NCBI GenBank assembly: GCA_963807425.1
Contig: CAWEBZ010000014.1
Location: forward strand, 124,001-188,000
Reading direction: 5' to 3'
From: VRUE01 sp963807425
GTDB taxonomy: Bacteria > Actinomycetota > Thermoleophilia > Solirubrobacterales > 70-9
DNA length: 64,000 bases
Below, one piece after another: positions 34,477 to 42,004 of this stretch. The first letter of the stretch is position 1. Every line of letters begins with the position of its first letter. The notes beneath the pieces were generated by a model that saw only the letters and a program-made list of their open reading frames with translations, searched no databases and was not told the DNA's origin. A program made the position numbers and the translations under genes.

Positions 34477-36630
34477 CTAGCCGCTCCCGACGCCACCGGC
34501 GGTGTCGCCTCCGCCGACCCCGGCCGCTGGTGGCGGCGGCACCGGTGTCGGTTCCTGTCCCGCCCCCGGCGCATAGGCATCGGGGTCGTATTCCCCCGGG
34601 TCATAGCCACCCGTCGCTTCTTCGCCCAGCCGCCGCGCTTCCGCGTCTTCCTCTTCCACCGCGTCCGGGGATGAGCCGCCGCTCGATCCCGGGGAGGAGG
34701 AAGTGAACTGGCCGTAGTACGGAGCCCAGCTGATCGGCGTCTTCGGCTCGCTGAATTCCTCGCAGGGCACTTCGCCGTTGGCGTAGAGCGCGTTCCAGAT
34801 CTCGGCCGGGAAGGTGCCGCCGAAGACGGTGAGGCCGTGGACGCTGCTCATTTCGATCTCGTTGGACTGCGGGTAGCCGACCCAGACCGCGGTCGCCAGG
34901 TTGGGCTGGTAGCCGGCGAACCAGGCGTCGGTGTAGTTGTCGGTGGTCCCGGTCTTGCCGGCCTGGCCCGCACAGCCGGTGTAGGCGGCGGTGCCGGTGC
35001 CGCCGGTGATGTTGTCGTGCAGCAGGCGGGTCACCTCGTAGGCGACGGCTTCGGTCAGGACGCGCTTGGGCTCTGCCGCCTCGGGGCGGTCGACCCGCTC
35101 GCTGGGGAAGACGACGCGGCGAATCGCGATCGGGTTGCGGTGGATGCCGCCGGCGGCGAGGGTCGCGTAGGCATCGGCCATCTCCAGCGGCGAGACGCCG
35201 ATCCTCAGCCCGCCGATCCCCTCCGCCGGGATCCCGTCGAGCTCCGTGGTAATCCCCATCGACTTGGCGGTTTCAGCGACGCGATCGGGGCCCATGTCGA
35301 GATCGAGCTGGGCGAAGACGGTGTTGTCGGAGGCGACGGTCGCCTGCTGCAGGTTGATCGTCCCCTGGTAGCCCTCGTCGGCCGTGTGGACCTCCCAGTG
35401 GCCCCACTCGGGCAGGTCGAGGTTGAGCGGTTTTGAGGTGTAGTAGGTCGAGTAGGGGTCGACACCCTGCTTCAGCGCCGTCGTCAGCACGAAGGTCTTG
35501 AAGGTCGAGCCGGGCTGGCGGTGGCCTTGGGCGGCGAGGTTGAACTGGCTCTGGTCGTAGTTGGAGCTGGAGACCATCGCCTTGATGTAGCCACTGGCCG
35601 GGTCGATCGCCACAAGCGCCGAGGAGGGGTCGGTCGAGTAGGGGAGGGCGGAGCGCATCGCCTCCAGGCCGACTTCCTGCAGCTCGGGCTCGACCGTCGT
35701 ATAGACCTTCAGCCCACCCTTGCGCACGGTGTTGACCCCGTACTTCTCGATCAGGATGTCCTCGACGTAGTCGAAGAAGTAGGGCTGGCGCTGCTCGAAG
35801 TAGGTGTCGGAGAGGTTGATCCCGAGCCCGCGCTGCTGGCCCTCTCGCGCCCTCTCGCGCGAGATGTAGCCGAGGTTGGCCATCCTTGCGAGCACCTCGT
35901 TGCGCCGCTCCAACGCTCCCCTGGGGTTGAGGACGGGGTTGTAGTCGGATGGCGCTTGCGGCAGCCCGGCCAGCAGCGCAGCCTGTTCGAGGCGCAGCTT
36001 CCAGACCGGCTTGGAGAAGAAGATCCTCGAGGCCGCCTGGACGCCGACCGCGGTCGAGCCGTTGATCGTCCCGTAGGAGGCGGTGTTGAGGTACTTGCCG
36101 AGAATGTCCCGCTTGGAGAACTTCTTCTCGTACTCCAGCGCCAACTGCGCCTCTTGGATCTTGCGCTCGAGGTTGCGTTTGGGGTCGCTGATGCAGAGGT
36201 TGCGCATCAGCTGCATCGTGATCGTCGAGCCGCCCTGGACGATCTTACCCGCCTCGACGTTCTCGATCAGCGCTCGCACGCCGCCCTCGTAGTCGACCCC
36301 GTCGTGCTCGAAGAAGCGCTCGTCCTCGATCGCCACGGTTGCGTGCTCGAGGTCGGGGGGGACGCGGTCGATCGAGACCGGCGTGCGCGCCTCGTCGGAG
36401 GCGATGTAGCCGAGGCGGCTGCCGTCGCCGGCGTAAAGGACCGAGTTGCCGCCTTTGTCGATCGGGCGGCAGTCGGACAGCGGCGGCGCCTGGGCGGCAA
36501 CGTCGAGCACCCACGAGGTGACGGCGATCGCTCCCAGGGCGATCGTCACGAAGACAGCGCCGATGATGAAGAGCAGCTTGCTGGGGGCGCCGCCGCGGCG
36601 CCGGTGACGTCGGCGATTGCGCTGCGTCAT
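34477..36630 (-). CDS. Class A penicillin-binding protein (bifunctional)
   Basis: 717 residues. A basic cytoplasmic tail and a TM at about 18-45. The GT51 transglycosylase domain has the catalytic Glu102 in AIEDERFFEHDGVD and QGGSTITMQL near 132-141. The transpeptidase domain has S375-T-F-K378, S434-D-N436 and K559-T-G-T. The C-terminal about 80 residues are Ser/Pro/Gly/Asp-rich and unstructured. It polymerises and cross-links peptidoglycan. It is probably co-transcribed with the glycosyltransferase gene 33 bases downstream. Confidence 0.95.
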   Translation of the reverse strand: MTQRNRRRHRRRGGAPSKLLFIIGAVFVTIALGAIAVTSWVLDVAAQAPPLSDCRPIDKGGNSVLYAGDGSRLGYIASDEARTPVSIDRVPPDLEHATVAIEDERFFEHDGVDYEGGVRALIENVEAGKIVQGGSTITMQLMRNLCISDPKRNLERKIQEAQLALEYEKKFSKRDILGKYLNTASYGTINGSTAVGVQAASRIFFSKPVWKLRLEQAALLAGLPQAPSDYNPVLNPRGALERRNEVLARMANLGYISRERAREGQQRGLGINLSDTYFEQRQPYFFDYVEDILIEKYGVNTVRKGGLKVYTTVEPELQEVGLEAMRSALPYSTDPSSALVAIDPASGYIKAMVSSSNYDQSQFNLAAQGHRQPGSTFKTFVLTTALKQGVDPYSTYYTSKPLNLDLPEWGHWEVHTADEGYQGTINLQQATVASDNTVFAQLDLDMGPDRVAETAKSMGITTELDGIPAEGIGGLRIGVSPLEMADAYATLAAGGIHRNPIAIRRVVFPSERVDRPEAAEPKRVLTEAVAYEVTRLLHDNITGGTGTAAYTGCAGQAGKTGTTDNYTDAWFAGYQPNLATAVWVGYPQSNEIEMSSVHGLTVFGGTFPAEIWNALYANGEVPCEEFSEPKTPISWAPYYGQFTSSSPGSSGGSSPDAVEEEDAEARRLGEEATGGYDPGEYDPDAYAPGAGQEPTPVPPPPAAGVGGGDTAGGVGSG

Positions 36631-36661
36631 CGAGGAAAGGGTACTTCCGCCGGATGCCCGC

Positions 36662-37078
36662 TCAGGCCTGCGTGTCCTCGGTCGAGAGGTTGTGGATGAT
36701 CCCGTCGACCAGCATCTGGTTGGGGATGACCACCGCGGTGCCGTCGCCGGGGTTGACGTAGGTGTAGGAGAGGGTGATGTCAGTGACCCGGCCGTCGACC
36801 TCCTCGAAGAGGATCCGGTCGCCGATCTTGATCGGCTGCGAGACCGCCAACTGGACGCCGGCGACCATGTTGCCGATCGTGTGCTGGGCGGCGAAGCCGA
36901 CGATCGCCGCCAGCACCGCGGTCGAGGCGAGGATCCCGGTCGCCAGGCGCTTCAGCTCGGTGAACTGACTGAGCGCCAGCGCCAGCAGCACCAGGAAGAC
37001 GATCAGCAGGAGCAGGCGGCGCAGGAAGCGCAGCCGCGTCTTGGTCGAGCGTGAGACCTGGGAAACTGCCGGCGTCAT
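36662..37078 (-). CDS. Short MscS-type mechanosensitive channel
   Basis: 138 residues. One strongly hydrophobic helix (about 21-40) is followed by the MscS pore-lining helix and beta domain: ILASTAVLAAIVGFAAQHTI, then IGDRILFEEVDGRVTDITLS and VVIPNQMLVDGIIHNLS. The usual two further N-terminal TM helices and the large C-terminal cage domain are missing, so this is a minimal form or a truncated one. ATG 37078 shares CATG with the start codon of the divergent CPBP gene. A TTG at 37087 is the alternative start. Confidence 0.8.
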   Translation of the reverse strand: MTPAVSQVSRSTKTRLRFLRRLLLLIVFLVLLALALSQFTELKRLATGILASTAVLAAIVGFAAQHTIGNMVAGVQLAVSQPIKIGDRILFEEVDGRVTDITLSYTYVNPGDGTAVVIPNQMLVDGIIHNLSTEDTQA

Positions 37079-37787
37079 GGAGGCCAACCTAGCCGCAGAG
37101 GGAGCCGGGCACCAGTCTCCAGCTCGCTTCCCCTATGCCAACTGGGGCCCGGTCGCCGCGGTCCTGGGCGTCTTCCTGGCCCTGGCCACCGGCCTCGTGC
37201 TGGGGATTCCCGCAGTGATCGTCGACAGTCCGGGCGACGGCGACCTAAGCAGCGGTGCCAACGCGATCGTTCAGCTGGCCACCGCGATCGGCTTCCTGAT
37301 GGTGCCGTTCACGATCGCCGCAAGCCGGGGCGCCTCCCTGCGCCAGGCGGCATTCCAGCTCGGCCTGCGCAGCTTTCGCCCGTTGACGGGGCTGAAGTGG
37401 ATGGCCGCCTCGATCGGCGCCTACCTGCTCTTCGCGATCGTCTATGTGGCCCTCTTCGGGGAACCCAACCAGGAGGACGTCGCCGAGTCGTTTGGGACCC
37501 TCCCGCTGCAGATCCTGCTGATCGCGATCGCCGCGCCGATCAGCGAGGAGGTCTGCTTCCGCGGGATGCTCTTCGGCGGCCTGCGCGAGCGGCTGCCCCG
37601 GCTTGCCGCCGCGCTGCTCAGCGGCCTGATCTTCGGCGCCCTGCATGCCGTCACCGGTCTCAGCGCCGTTCCGGTCCTGGTCGCCTTCGGCTTTATCCTC
37701 GCCTTGCTCTACGAGAAGACCGGCTCGATCATCCCCTGCATCCTCCTGCACATGCTGAACAACTCCGTCGCCCTGCTCGCTCAGTAG
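37077..37787 (+). CDS. CPBP-family intramembrane metalloprotease
   Basis: 236 residues with about seven hydrophobic segments. The active-site signature is complete: EExxxR in ISEEVCFRGMLF, FxxxH in IFGALHAVTG and HxxxN in LHMLNN. CPBP (CAAX/Abi) proteases cleave within membranes. The substrate is unknown; some act in bacteriocin self-immunity or protein secretion. ATG 37077 is directly opposite the MscS start, so promoters of both genes must lie inside each other's coding region. A hairpin follows the stop codon. Confidence 0.88.
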   Translation: MEANLAAEGAGHQSPARFPYANWGPVAAVLGVFLALATGLVLGIPAVIVDSPGDGDLSSGANAIVQLATAIGFLMVPFTIAASRGASLRQAAFQLGLRSFRPLTGLKWMAASIGAYLLFAIVYVALFGEPNQEDVAESFGTLPLQILLIAIAAPISEEVCFRGMLFGGLRERLPRLAAALLSGLIFGALHAVTGLSAVPVLVAFGFILALLYEKTGSIIPCILLHMLNNSVALLAQ

Positions 37788-37796
37788 GCAAAGAAA

Positions 37797-37816
37797 CGGC
37801 CCGCACGAGCGGGCCG
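37797..37816 (+). terminator. GC-rich hairpin after the CPBP gene
   Basis: CGGCCCGC (37797-37804) and GCGGGCCG (37809-37816) form a perfect 8-bp stem with the loop ACGA, 9 bases after the stop codon. A T-run is lacking, so this would be a weak or factor-dependent terminator. Confidence 0.6.
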
Positions 37817-37988
37817 GATCTGGGTGAAGCCGTTCCTACGGTGCAGCAACCGATTGACAACCAAGACGAGGGTACCATCGGCGGCCGCACTTCTTCGCTG
37901 AGTGGCGAAAGATGACCGCTTTGACGGTAGCTACCCGTAGGCCGCATGACATTGCACCTCGATCTGGTCTCGCCTCTCAGCAAAACGG

Positions 37989-38079
37989 TGGCGGAGGGCG
38001 GGGACTCGAACCCCATTCGGGCTGCCGCCCGAACTCCTGGTTGTCAATCAATCACTGTCACCTGACAGCTTCACCCTCC
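37989..38079 (-). tRNA. Class II tRNA-like element resembling tRNA-Sec, anticodon arm not canonical
   Basis: On the minus strand: acceptor GGAGGGT with GCCCTCC, a G discriminator followed by an encoded CCA, a 6-bp D-stem with a 4-base loop (GCTGTC-AGGT-GACAGT, the form typical of tRNA-Sec), a long variable arm (TTCGGGC-GGCA-GCCCGAA), and a perfect T-arm with loop TTCGAGT. The 20 bases where the anticodon arm belongs do not form a regular stem and contain no TCA; a loop TTGACAA (anticodon GAC) is possible but its stem is mostly unpaired. It may be a variant, a decayed selC or a pseudo-tRNA. The rest of 37817-38192 shows no gene. Confidence 0.45.
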
Positions 38080-38192
38080 GCTGCCAGCGAACCTAGCCGA
38101 GCCGTCTGGGAGGTCAACCCACTTGGCTCTAAATTCACAAATAAGTGGCTCTTTCGCCTGTCAACCGGCACATCCGTAAGAATCCGACGCCT

Positions 38193-39155
38193 GTGAGCCA
38201 CCGTCTCGTCCCAGCCTTGGTCTTTGTTGCTTGCTTGATCGCGCCAGCGATGGCGGTTTCGGCGACCCCGACTAAAGCCCCTGTAGGCCCTTCCGAAGCG
38301 ACGGTGAAGGTCCGGGTCGGACACCTGCGCGGCGGCAAGGCGGAGATCATGAGCACGGTGCCGGTGACCGGTTCGCTGACGCCGTACGTGGCGGGTCAGA
38401 AGGTCGAGCTGACCTATTACCTGGACGGCCGCCGGATCCAGAGCAGGAGCGTGAAGGTGCAGAAGGGCAAGGGGGGCAGCGGCGCCTTCCGTGCCAAGTT
38501 CCGGGTCGAGGAGGGCGGCAAGTATGCGGTTAGCGCTCGCCACGAGGCGAACGCAGTCCTCGGCGGCGACAGCACCGTCCGAAAGAGCTGGCGGGTCAGC
38601 TTCCCTTCGCTGCACCAGGGTCAGTGCGGTGACGTGGTGATCGGCTTCAAGAAGGCGATGCGGAAGCTGGGCTTCATCGCCAACAGCGGCCGCTGTTTCG
38701 GCGGCAAGACCGCGCGCGGGGTTCTCGCCTATCGCAAGGTCAACGACATGAGCCGCACCTCCAAGGCAGGCAAGGGTCTGGTCAAGCGGGTCTTCTCGGG
38801 GAAGGGTGCGTACAAGGTCCGTCATCCCGGTGCCGGCGAGCACCTCGAGGCGTCGCTCTCCAAGCAGGTGCTGGTCTTCGCCGACGGGGACAAGCCGGTT
38901 GCCGTTTACCCGATCTCGTCAGGCAAGTCCTCGACGCCGACCGTAACCGGCCACTTCAGCTTCATCAGGACCGAACCCGGCTACAACTCGCACGGCATGT
39001 ACTACTCGTTCTACTTCTACGGCGGCTACGCGGTGCACGGTTACGAATCGGTGCCCGATTACCCCGCCAGCCATGGCTGCATCCGCACCTTCATCGCCGA
39101 CCAGCCGGAGATCTACGAGCGCATCAACATGGGCGAAAGCATCTTCGTCTTCTGA
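38193..39155 (+). CDS. L,D-transpeptidase (YkuD domain) with N-terminal beta and peptidoglycan-binding-like regions
   Basis: 320 residues from GTG 38193, where the signal peptide (SHRLVPALVFVACLIAPAMA) begins; GTG 38145 would add 16 residues. After the signal comes a beta-rich domain (about 30-135), then a helical segment with CGDVVIGFKKAMRKLGF like a peptidoglycan-binding domain, then YkuD at about 215-320 with the catalytic motif HGYESVPDYPASHGCIRT. It forms 3-3 cross-links or attaches proteins to peptidoglycan. The surface-protein operons are 3 kb away, but no direct link is shown. Confidence 0.88.
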   Translation: MSHRLVPALVFVACLIAPAMAVSATPTKAPVGPSEATVKVRVGHLRGGKAEIMSTVPVTGSLTPYVAGQKVELTYYLDGRRIQSRSVKVQKGKGGSGAFRAKFRVEEGGKYAVSARHEANAVLGGDSTVRKSWRVSFPSLHQGQCGDVVIGFKKAMRKLGFIANSGRCFGGKTARGVLAYRKVNDMSRTSKAGKGLVKRVFSGKGAYKVRHPGAGEHLEASLSKQVLVFADGDKPVAVYPISSGKSSTPTVTGHFSFIRTEPGYNSHGMYYSFYFYGGYAVHGYESVPDYPASHGCIRTFIADQPEIYERINMGESIFVF

Positions 39156-39174
39156 GGCAGGGGGTGAGGGGGAG

Positions 39175-39588
39175 ATGATCGGTGAGAAGGCCCTCAAGGC
39201 GATTCTCATCCTCATTGCCGCCTACCACGTCATCACCGGCGGGATGGCGCTGATTGCGCCGGACACCTTCTTCGAGCAGATCGGCACCTACGGGATTGAG
39301 AACTCCCACTACGTGGGTGACGTCGGCGCCTTCATCCTCGCCTTCGGAGTCGCGGTGGGGATCTCTGTGGTGCGGCCGTCGTGGCGGGCGCCGATCCTCT
39401 GGCTGGGGGCGCTCTGGTACGGCTTCCATGCGATCAACCACGCCTTCGACACCGGTGAGGCGAGGAGCGAGGCGCGCGGCTGGGGTGACACGCTCTTGAT
39501 CGCCTTCGGTGCGCTTGCCTCGGCTTGGCTGGCGCGGGTGGCGGAACGACTGAACGGAGCAGGTCCTGAAAACGGAGGTGTGAGATGA
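39175..39588 (+). CDS. Small DoxX/DUF4345-like membrane protein
   Basis: 137 residues from ATG 39175, preceded by a purine-rich GAGGGGGAG. Four hydrophobic helices at about 8-28, 46-66, 70-88 and 104-124, separated by short loops such as WYGFHAINHAFD. The overall plan resembles DoxX-like and DUF4345 membrane proteins. It overlaps the following epimerase-like gene by 4 bases, so they probably act together. The function is unknown. Confidence 0.65.
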   Translation: MIGEKALKAILILIAAYHVITGGMALIAPDTFFEQIGTYGIENSHYVGDVGAFILAFGVAVGISVVRPSWRAPILWLGALWYGFHAINHAFDTGEARSEARGWGDTLLIAFGALASAWLARVAERLNGAGPENGGVR

Positions 39589-40520
39589 AGGTCTTCGTCG
39601 CGGGAGCGAGCGGGGCGATCGGCCGGCCGCTGGTGCGCCAGCTCGTCGCCGCCGGGCACGAGGTGACCGGAACGACGCGGCATGAGGAGCGCGCGGAGGA
39701 GATTCGCGCGGCGGGTGCGAGCGCGGTCGTCTGCGATGCGCTCGACATCTCGGCGATCACCACCGCGGTGAAGGAGGCCGCGCCGGAGGTCGTCGTCAAC
39801 CAGCTGACCAACCTGCCGCAGCGCTATGACCCGCGCAAGGCATCGTTCTACGAAGCGACCGACAAGCTGCGCAGCGAGGGGGGTCACTACCTGCTCGAGG
39901 CAGCCGTCGCCGCCGGCGCGCGCCGCTTCCTCACCCAGAGCATCGCCTTCCTCTACGCGCCCGAGGGGGACTGGGTCAAGGACGAGGAAGCTCGTCCCTT
40001 CACTGACGCTCCGGGCCACTTCGCCGGCGCGGTGAAGGCGATGCTCGAGCACGAGCACGAGGTAACGGGCCGAGCGGGCATCGAGGGCCTGGTCCTGCGC
40101 TACGGCCAGTTCTACGGTCCCGGCACCTACTTCGCCCCGGATGGCCACGTCGGCGGCGAGGTGCGCCGCCGCCGCTTCCCGGTGGTCGGCGCGGGCACGG
40201 GGAGATCCTCCTTCCTACACGTCGAGGACGCCGCGGGGGCGACCGTCGCGGCTCTCGACCACGGCTCCTCCGGCATCTACAACGTCACCGACGACGAGCC
40301 CGCCCAGCTGCGCGAGTGGCTTCCCGTATACGCGGAGGCGCTTAGCGCCAAGTCACCCCTCAAGGTCCCGCTCTTCGTCGCGAAGGTCGCCGCCGGCGGG
40401 GCCGTCGCCTCGATGGCGATCGAACTGCGTGGCGCCTCCAACGCCAAGGCCAAGCGCGAGCTCAGCTGGCAGCCTCGTTACCCGAGTTGGCGCCAGGGCT
40501 TCCGCGAGGCGCTGGGGTAG
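39585..40520 (+). CDS. NAD(P)-dependent epimerase/dehydratase-like protein
   Basis: 311 residues. The N-terminal Rossmann motif GASGAIGRPLV is followed by a VTGTTRHEERA segment, a VVVNQLTNLPQRYDPRK region and LRYGQFYGPGT, which is typical of extended SDR proteins. The usual Y-x-x-x-K catalytic pair is not obvious, so it may be a binding or atypical member. Coupled by a 4-base overlap to a small membrane protein. The substrate cannot be inferred. Confidence 0.85.
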   Translation: MKVFVAGASGAIGRPLVRQLVAAGHEVTGTTRHEERAEEIRAAGASAVVCDALDISAITTAVKEAAPEVVVNQLTNLPQRYDPRKASFYEATDKLRSEGGHYLLEAAVAAGARRFLTQSIAFLYAPEGDWVKDEEARPFTDAPGHFAGAVKAMLEHEHEVTGRAGIEGLVLRYGQFYGPGTYFAPDGHVGGEVRRRRFPVVGAGTGRSSFLHVEDAAGATVAALDHGSSGIYNVTDDEPAQLREWLPVYAEALSAKSPLKVPLFVAKVAAGGAVASMAIELRGASNAKAKRELSWQPRYPSWRQGFREALG

Positions 40521-40534
40521 CGGCCGTCCATAGG

Positions 40535-41110
40535 ATGCGCGCCGTGGCCGACCTCGACGCCGCCAAGCAGACGCTGCTCGCCGAGCTGCGCGAGCACTCG
40601 CTGGTGATCGGCGAGGTGACGCTGTCGAGCGGGGCGGTCGCTCAGTACTACGTCGACGCCCGCCGGGCTCTGCTGCGCCCGCCCGGCTTTCGAGCCGCCG
40701 GCGAGCTGATCGCGGCTGCCGCCGTCGACGCGGGGGCGAAGGCGGTCGGCGGCCCCGCCACGGCCGCGATCCCGCCCTCCTGTGCCGCTCTCGCCGTCCC
40801 AGCCGGCGAGGAGCTGGTTGGCTTCTTCGTCCGCGGCGCCCGCAAGGAGCACGGCCTGCAGCGCTGGGTCGAGGGCCCGCTCGAGCCAGGCGACCGCTGC
40901 CTCGTCGTCGAGGACACGGTCACCTCCGGCGGCTCGACCGTGAGCGCGATTGAGCGGATTCGCGAGCAGGACCTCGAGGTCGCGGGCGTGATCGCCGTCG
41001 TCGACCGCCTCGCCGGGGGCGGAGCGGCGATCGAAGCTGCAGCCGGTGCCCCCTACCGCGCCCTGGTCACGATCGACGAGATCTACCCCGACCGTCCCGA
41101 CCGCGACTGA
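40535..41110 (+). CDS. pyrE: Orotate phosphoribosyltransferase
   Basis: 191 residues from ATG 40535. It makes OMP from orotate and PRPP in pyrimidine synthesis. The PRTase binding loop CLVVEDTVTSGGSTVSAIER is clear, and the N-terminal part has VTLSSGAVAQYYVDARRALL, the OPRTase substrate region, plus RGARKEHGLQRWVEG. The short gap after the SDR gene suggests co-transcription without functional linkage. Confidence 0.93.
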   Translation: MRAVADLDAAKQTLLAELREHSLVIGEVTLSSGAVAQYYVDARRALLRPPGFRAAGELIAAAAVDAGAKAVGGPATAAIPPSCAALAVPAGEELVGFFVRGARKEHGLQRWVEGPLEPGDRCLVVEDTVTSGGSTVSAIERIREQDLEVAGVIAVVDRLAGGGAAIEAAAGAPYRALVTIDEIYPDRPDRD

Positions 41111-41117
41111 GCCCGCG

Positions 41118-41774
41118 ATGGAGCCAGACGCCGTAGAGATCCGCGTGCTCGGCTGCTTGATCGAGAAGCAGCGCACCACACCCGACGTCTACCCGCTCTC
41201 GCTCAACTCGCTGCGGCTGGCCTGCAACCAGTCGACGAACCGCGAGCCGGTTGTCGACTACGACGAGGCGACCGTAGTCGAGGCGCTGCGCCGGCTCGCC
41301 TTACGCGGCTGGACCCGACTCGCCAGCCGCGCCGGTAGCCGCGCCCGTAAATACCGCCACTTGCTCGACGATGCGTTCGGTCTCGACGACGCTGAGGTCT
41401 CGCTGCTGGCCGTGCTGATGCTGCGTGGGCCTCAGACGCCCGGCGAGCTGAAGCAGCGCGGCCAGCGCCTCAACGACTTCACCGATCTCGCAGCCGTGCA
41501 GGAGACGCTCGAGCGTCTAGTCGAGCGCGGCCAGGTCGCCCGCCACGAGCGCCAGCCTGGGCAGAAGGAGGACCGCTACGAGCAGCTGCTCGGTGGGGCT
41601 GACCAGCCGCAGGCTCCGCCTCCTGCCTCGTCTGACGGCGAGCAGACTGCGCCTGAGGAACGTGCCGCTCCCCAAGAGCTGACGCCCGCCGAGGACCGCC
41701 TCACCCGCCTCGAGAGGGAAGTGGCCGAGCTCCGCTCTGAGCTCGTCGCTCTCCGCGCCGCCCTCGGCGACTGA
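41118..41774 (+). CDS. YceH/UPF0502 (DUF480) family protein
   Basis: 218 residues from ATG 41118, 8 bases after the pyrE stop. Two winged-helix-like halves are visible: VEIRVLGCLIEKQRTTPDVY with LNSLRLACNQSTNREPVVDY, and LLAVLMLRGPQTPGELKQR. Both are family marks. A Pro/Glu linker and a short Leu/Glu/Arg coiled coil end the protein. It is likely a DNA- or protein-binding factor of unknown role. It is the last gene before the surface-protein operons. Confidence 0.85.
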   Translation: MEPDAVEIRVLGCLIEKQRTTPDVYPLSLNSLRLACNQSTNREPVVDYDEATVVEALRRLALRGWTRLASRAGSRARKYRHLLDDAFGLDDAEVSLLAVLMLRGPQTPGELKQRGQRLNDFTDLAAVQETLERLVERGQVARHERQPGQKEDRYEQLLGGADQPQAPPPASSDGEQTAPEERAAPQELTPAEDRLTRLEREVAELRSELVALRAALGD

Positions 41775-41859
41775 AAGCCGCCTTTTGCCGCTTGTCCCGC
41801 CATATCGGTGGCGAGCAAGCCTGCGCGGAAACAGCTCCCTTTCTCATAAAAACGTCTCT

Positions 41860-41888
41860 CTTGACTTTATGAAAGTCATCGTTTACAG
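41860..41888 (+). promoter_or_regulatory. Promoter of surface-protein operon 1 with palindromic spacer
   Basis: -35 TTGACT at 41860-41865, 17-base spacer, -10 TACAGT at 41883-41888. A palindrome TGACTTT-ATG-AAAGTCA (41861-41877) overlaps the -35 box and could be an operator. Confidence 0.65.
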
Positions 41889-41930
41889 TTCCGCCACGCT
41901 GTCCCTTGAAGGCAGCACAGGGAGCACCAC

Positions 41931-42004
41931 AGGGAAACCGAGCCCACGGGGACCGCCAAGGGAAGCGGCCGGTAGAGGGGCTCACGGGACAAGGAGAGAC
42001 CTAC
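41931..42004 (+). ncRNA. Conserved potentially structured leader, copy 1
   Basis: The segment GGGAAACCGAGCCC to the ribosome site AAGGAGAG is repeated before three operons. Here GAGCCC (41939-41944) can pair with GGGCTC (41977-41982), enclosing CCGC/GCGG around a loop with AAGGGAA. The end CACGGGACAAGGAGAG leads to a GTG start. It may be a cis-regulatory RNA; no known riboswitch class is matched with confidence. Confidence 0.55.

Noticed and set aside
41931..42004. Assignment of the repeated leader to the cyclic-di-GMP-I or cobalamin riboswitch class
   Set aside because: GGGAAACC and AGGGAAGC look suggestive, but the conserved GACGCAAAGCC (c-di-GMP-I) and B12-box cores are absent.
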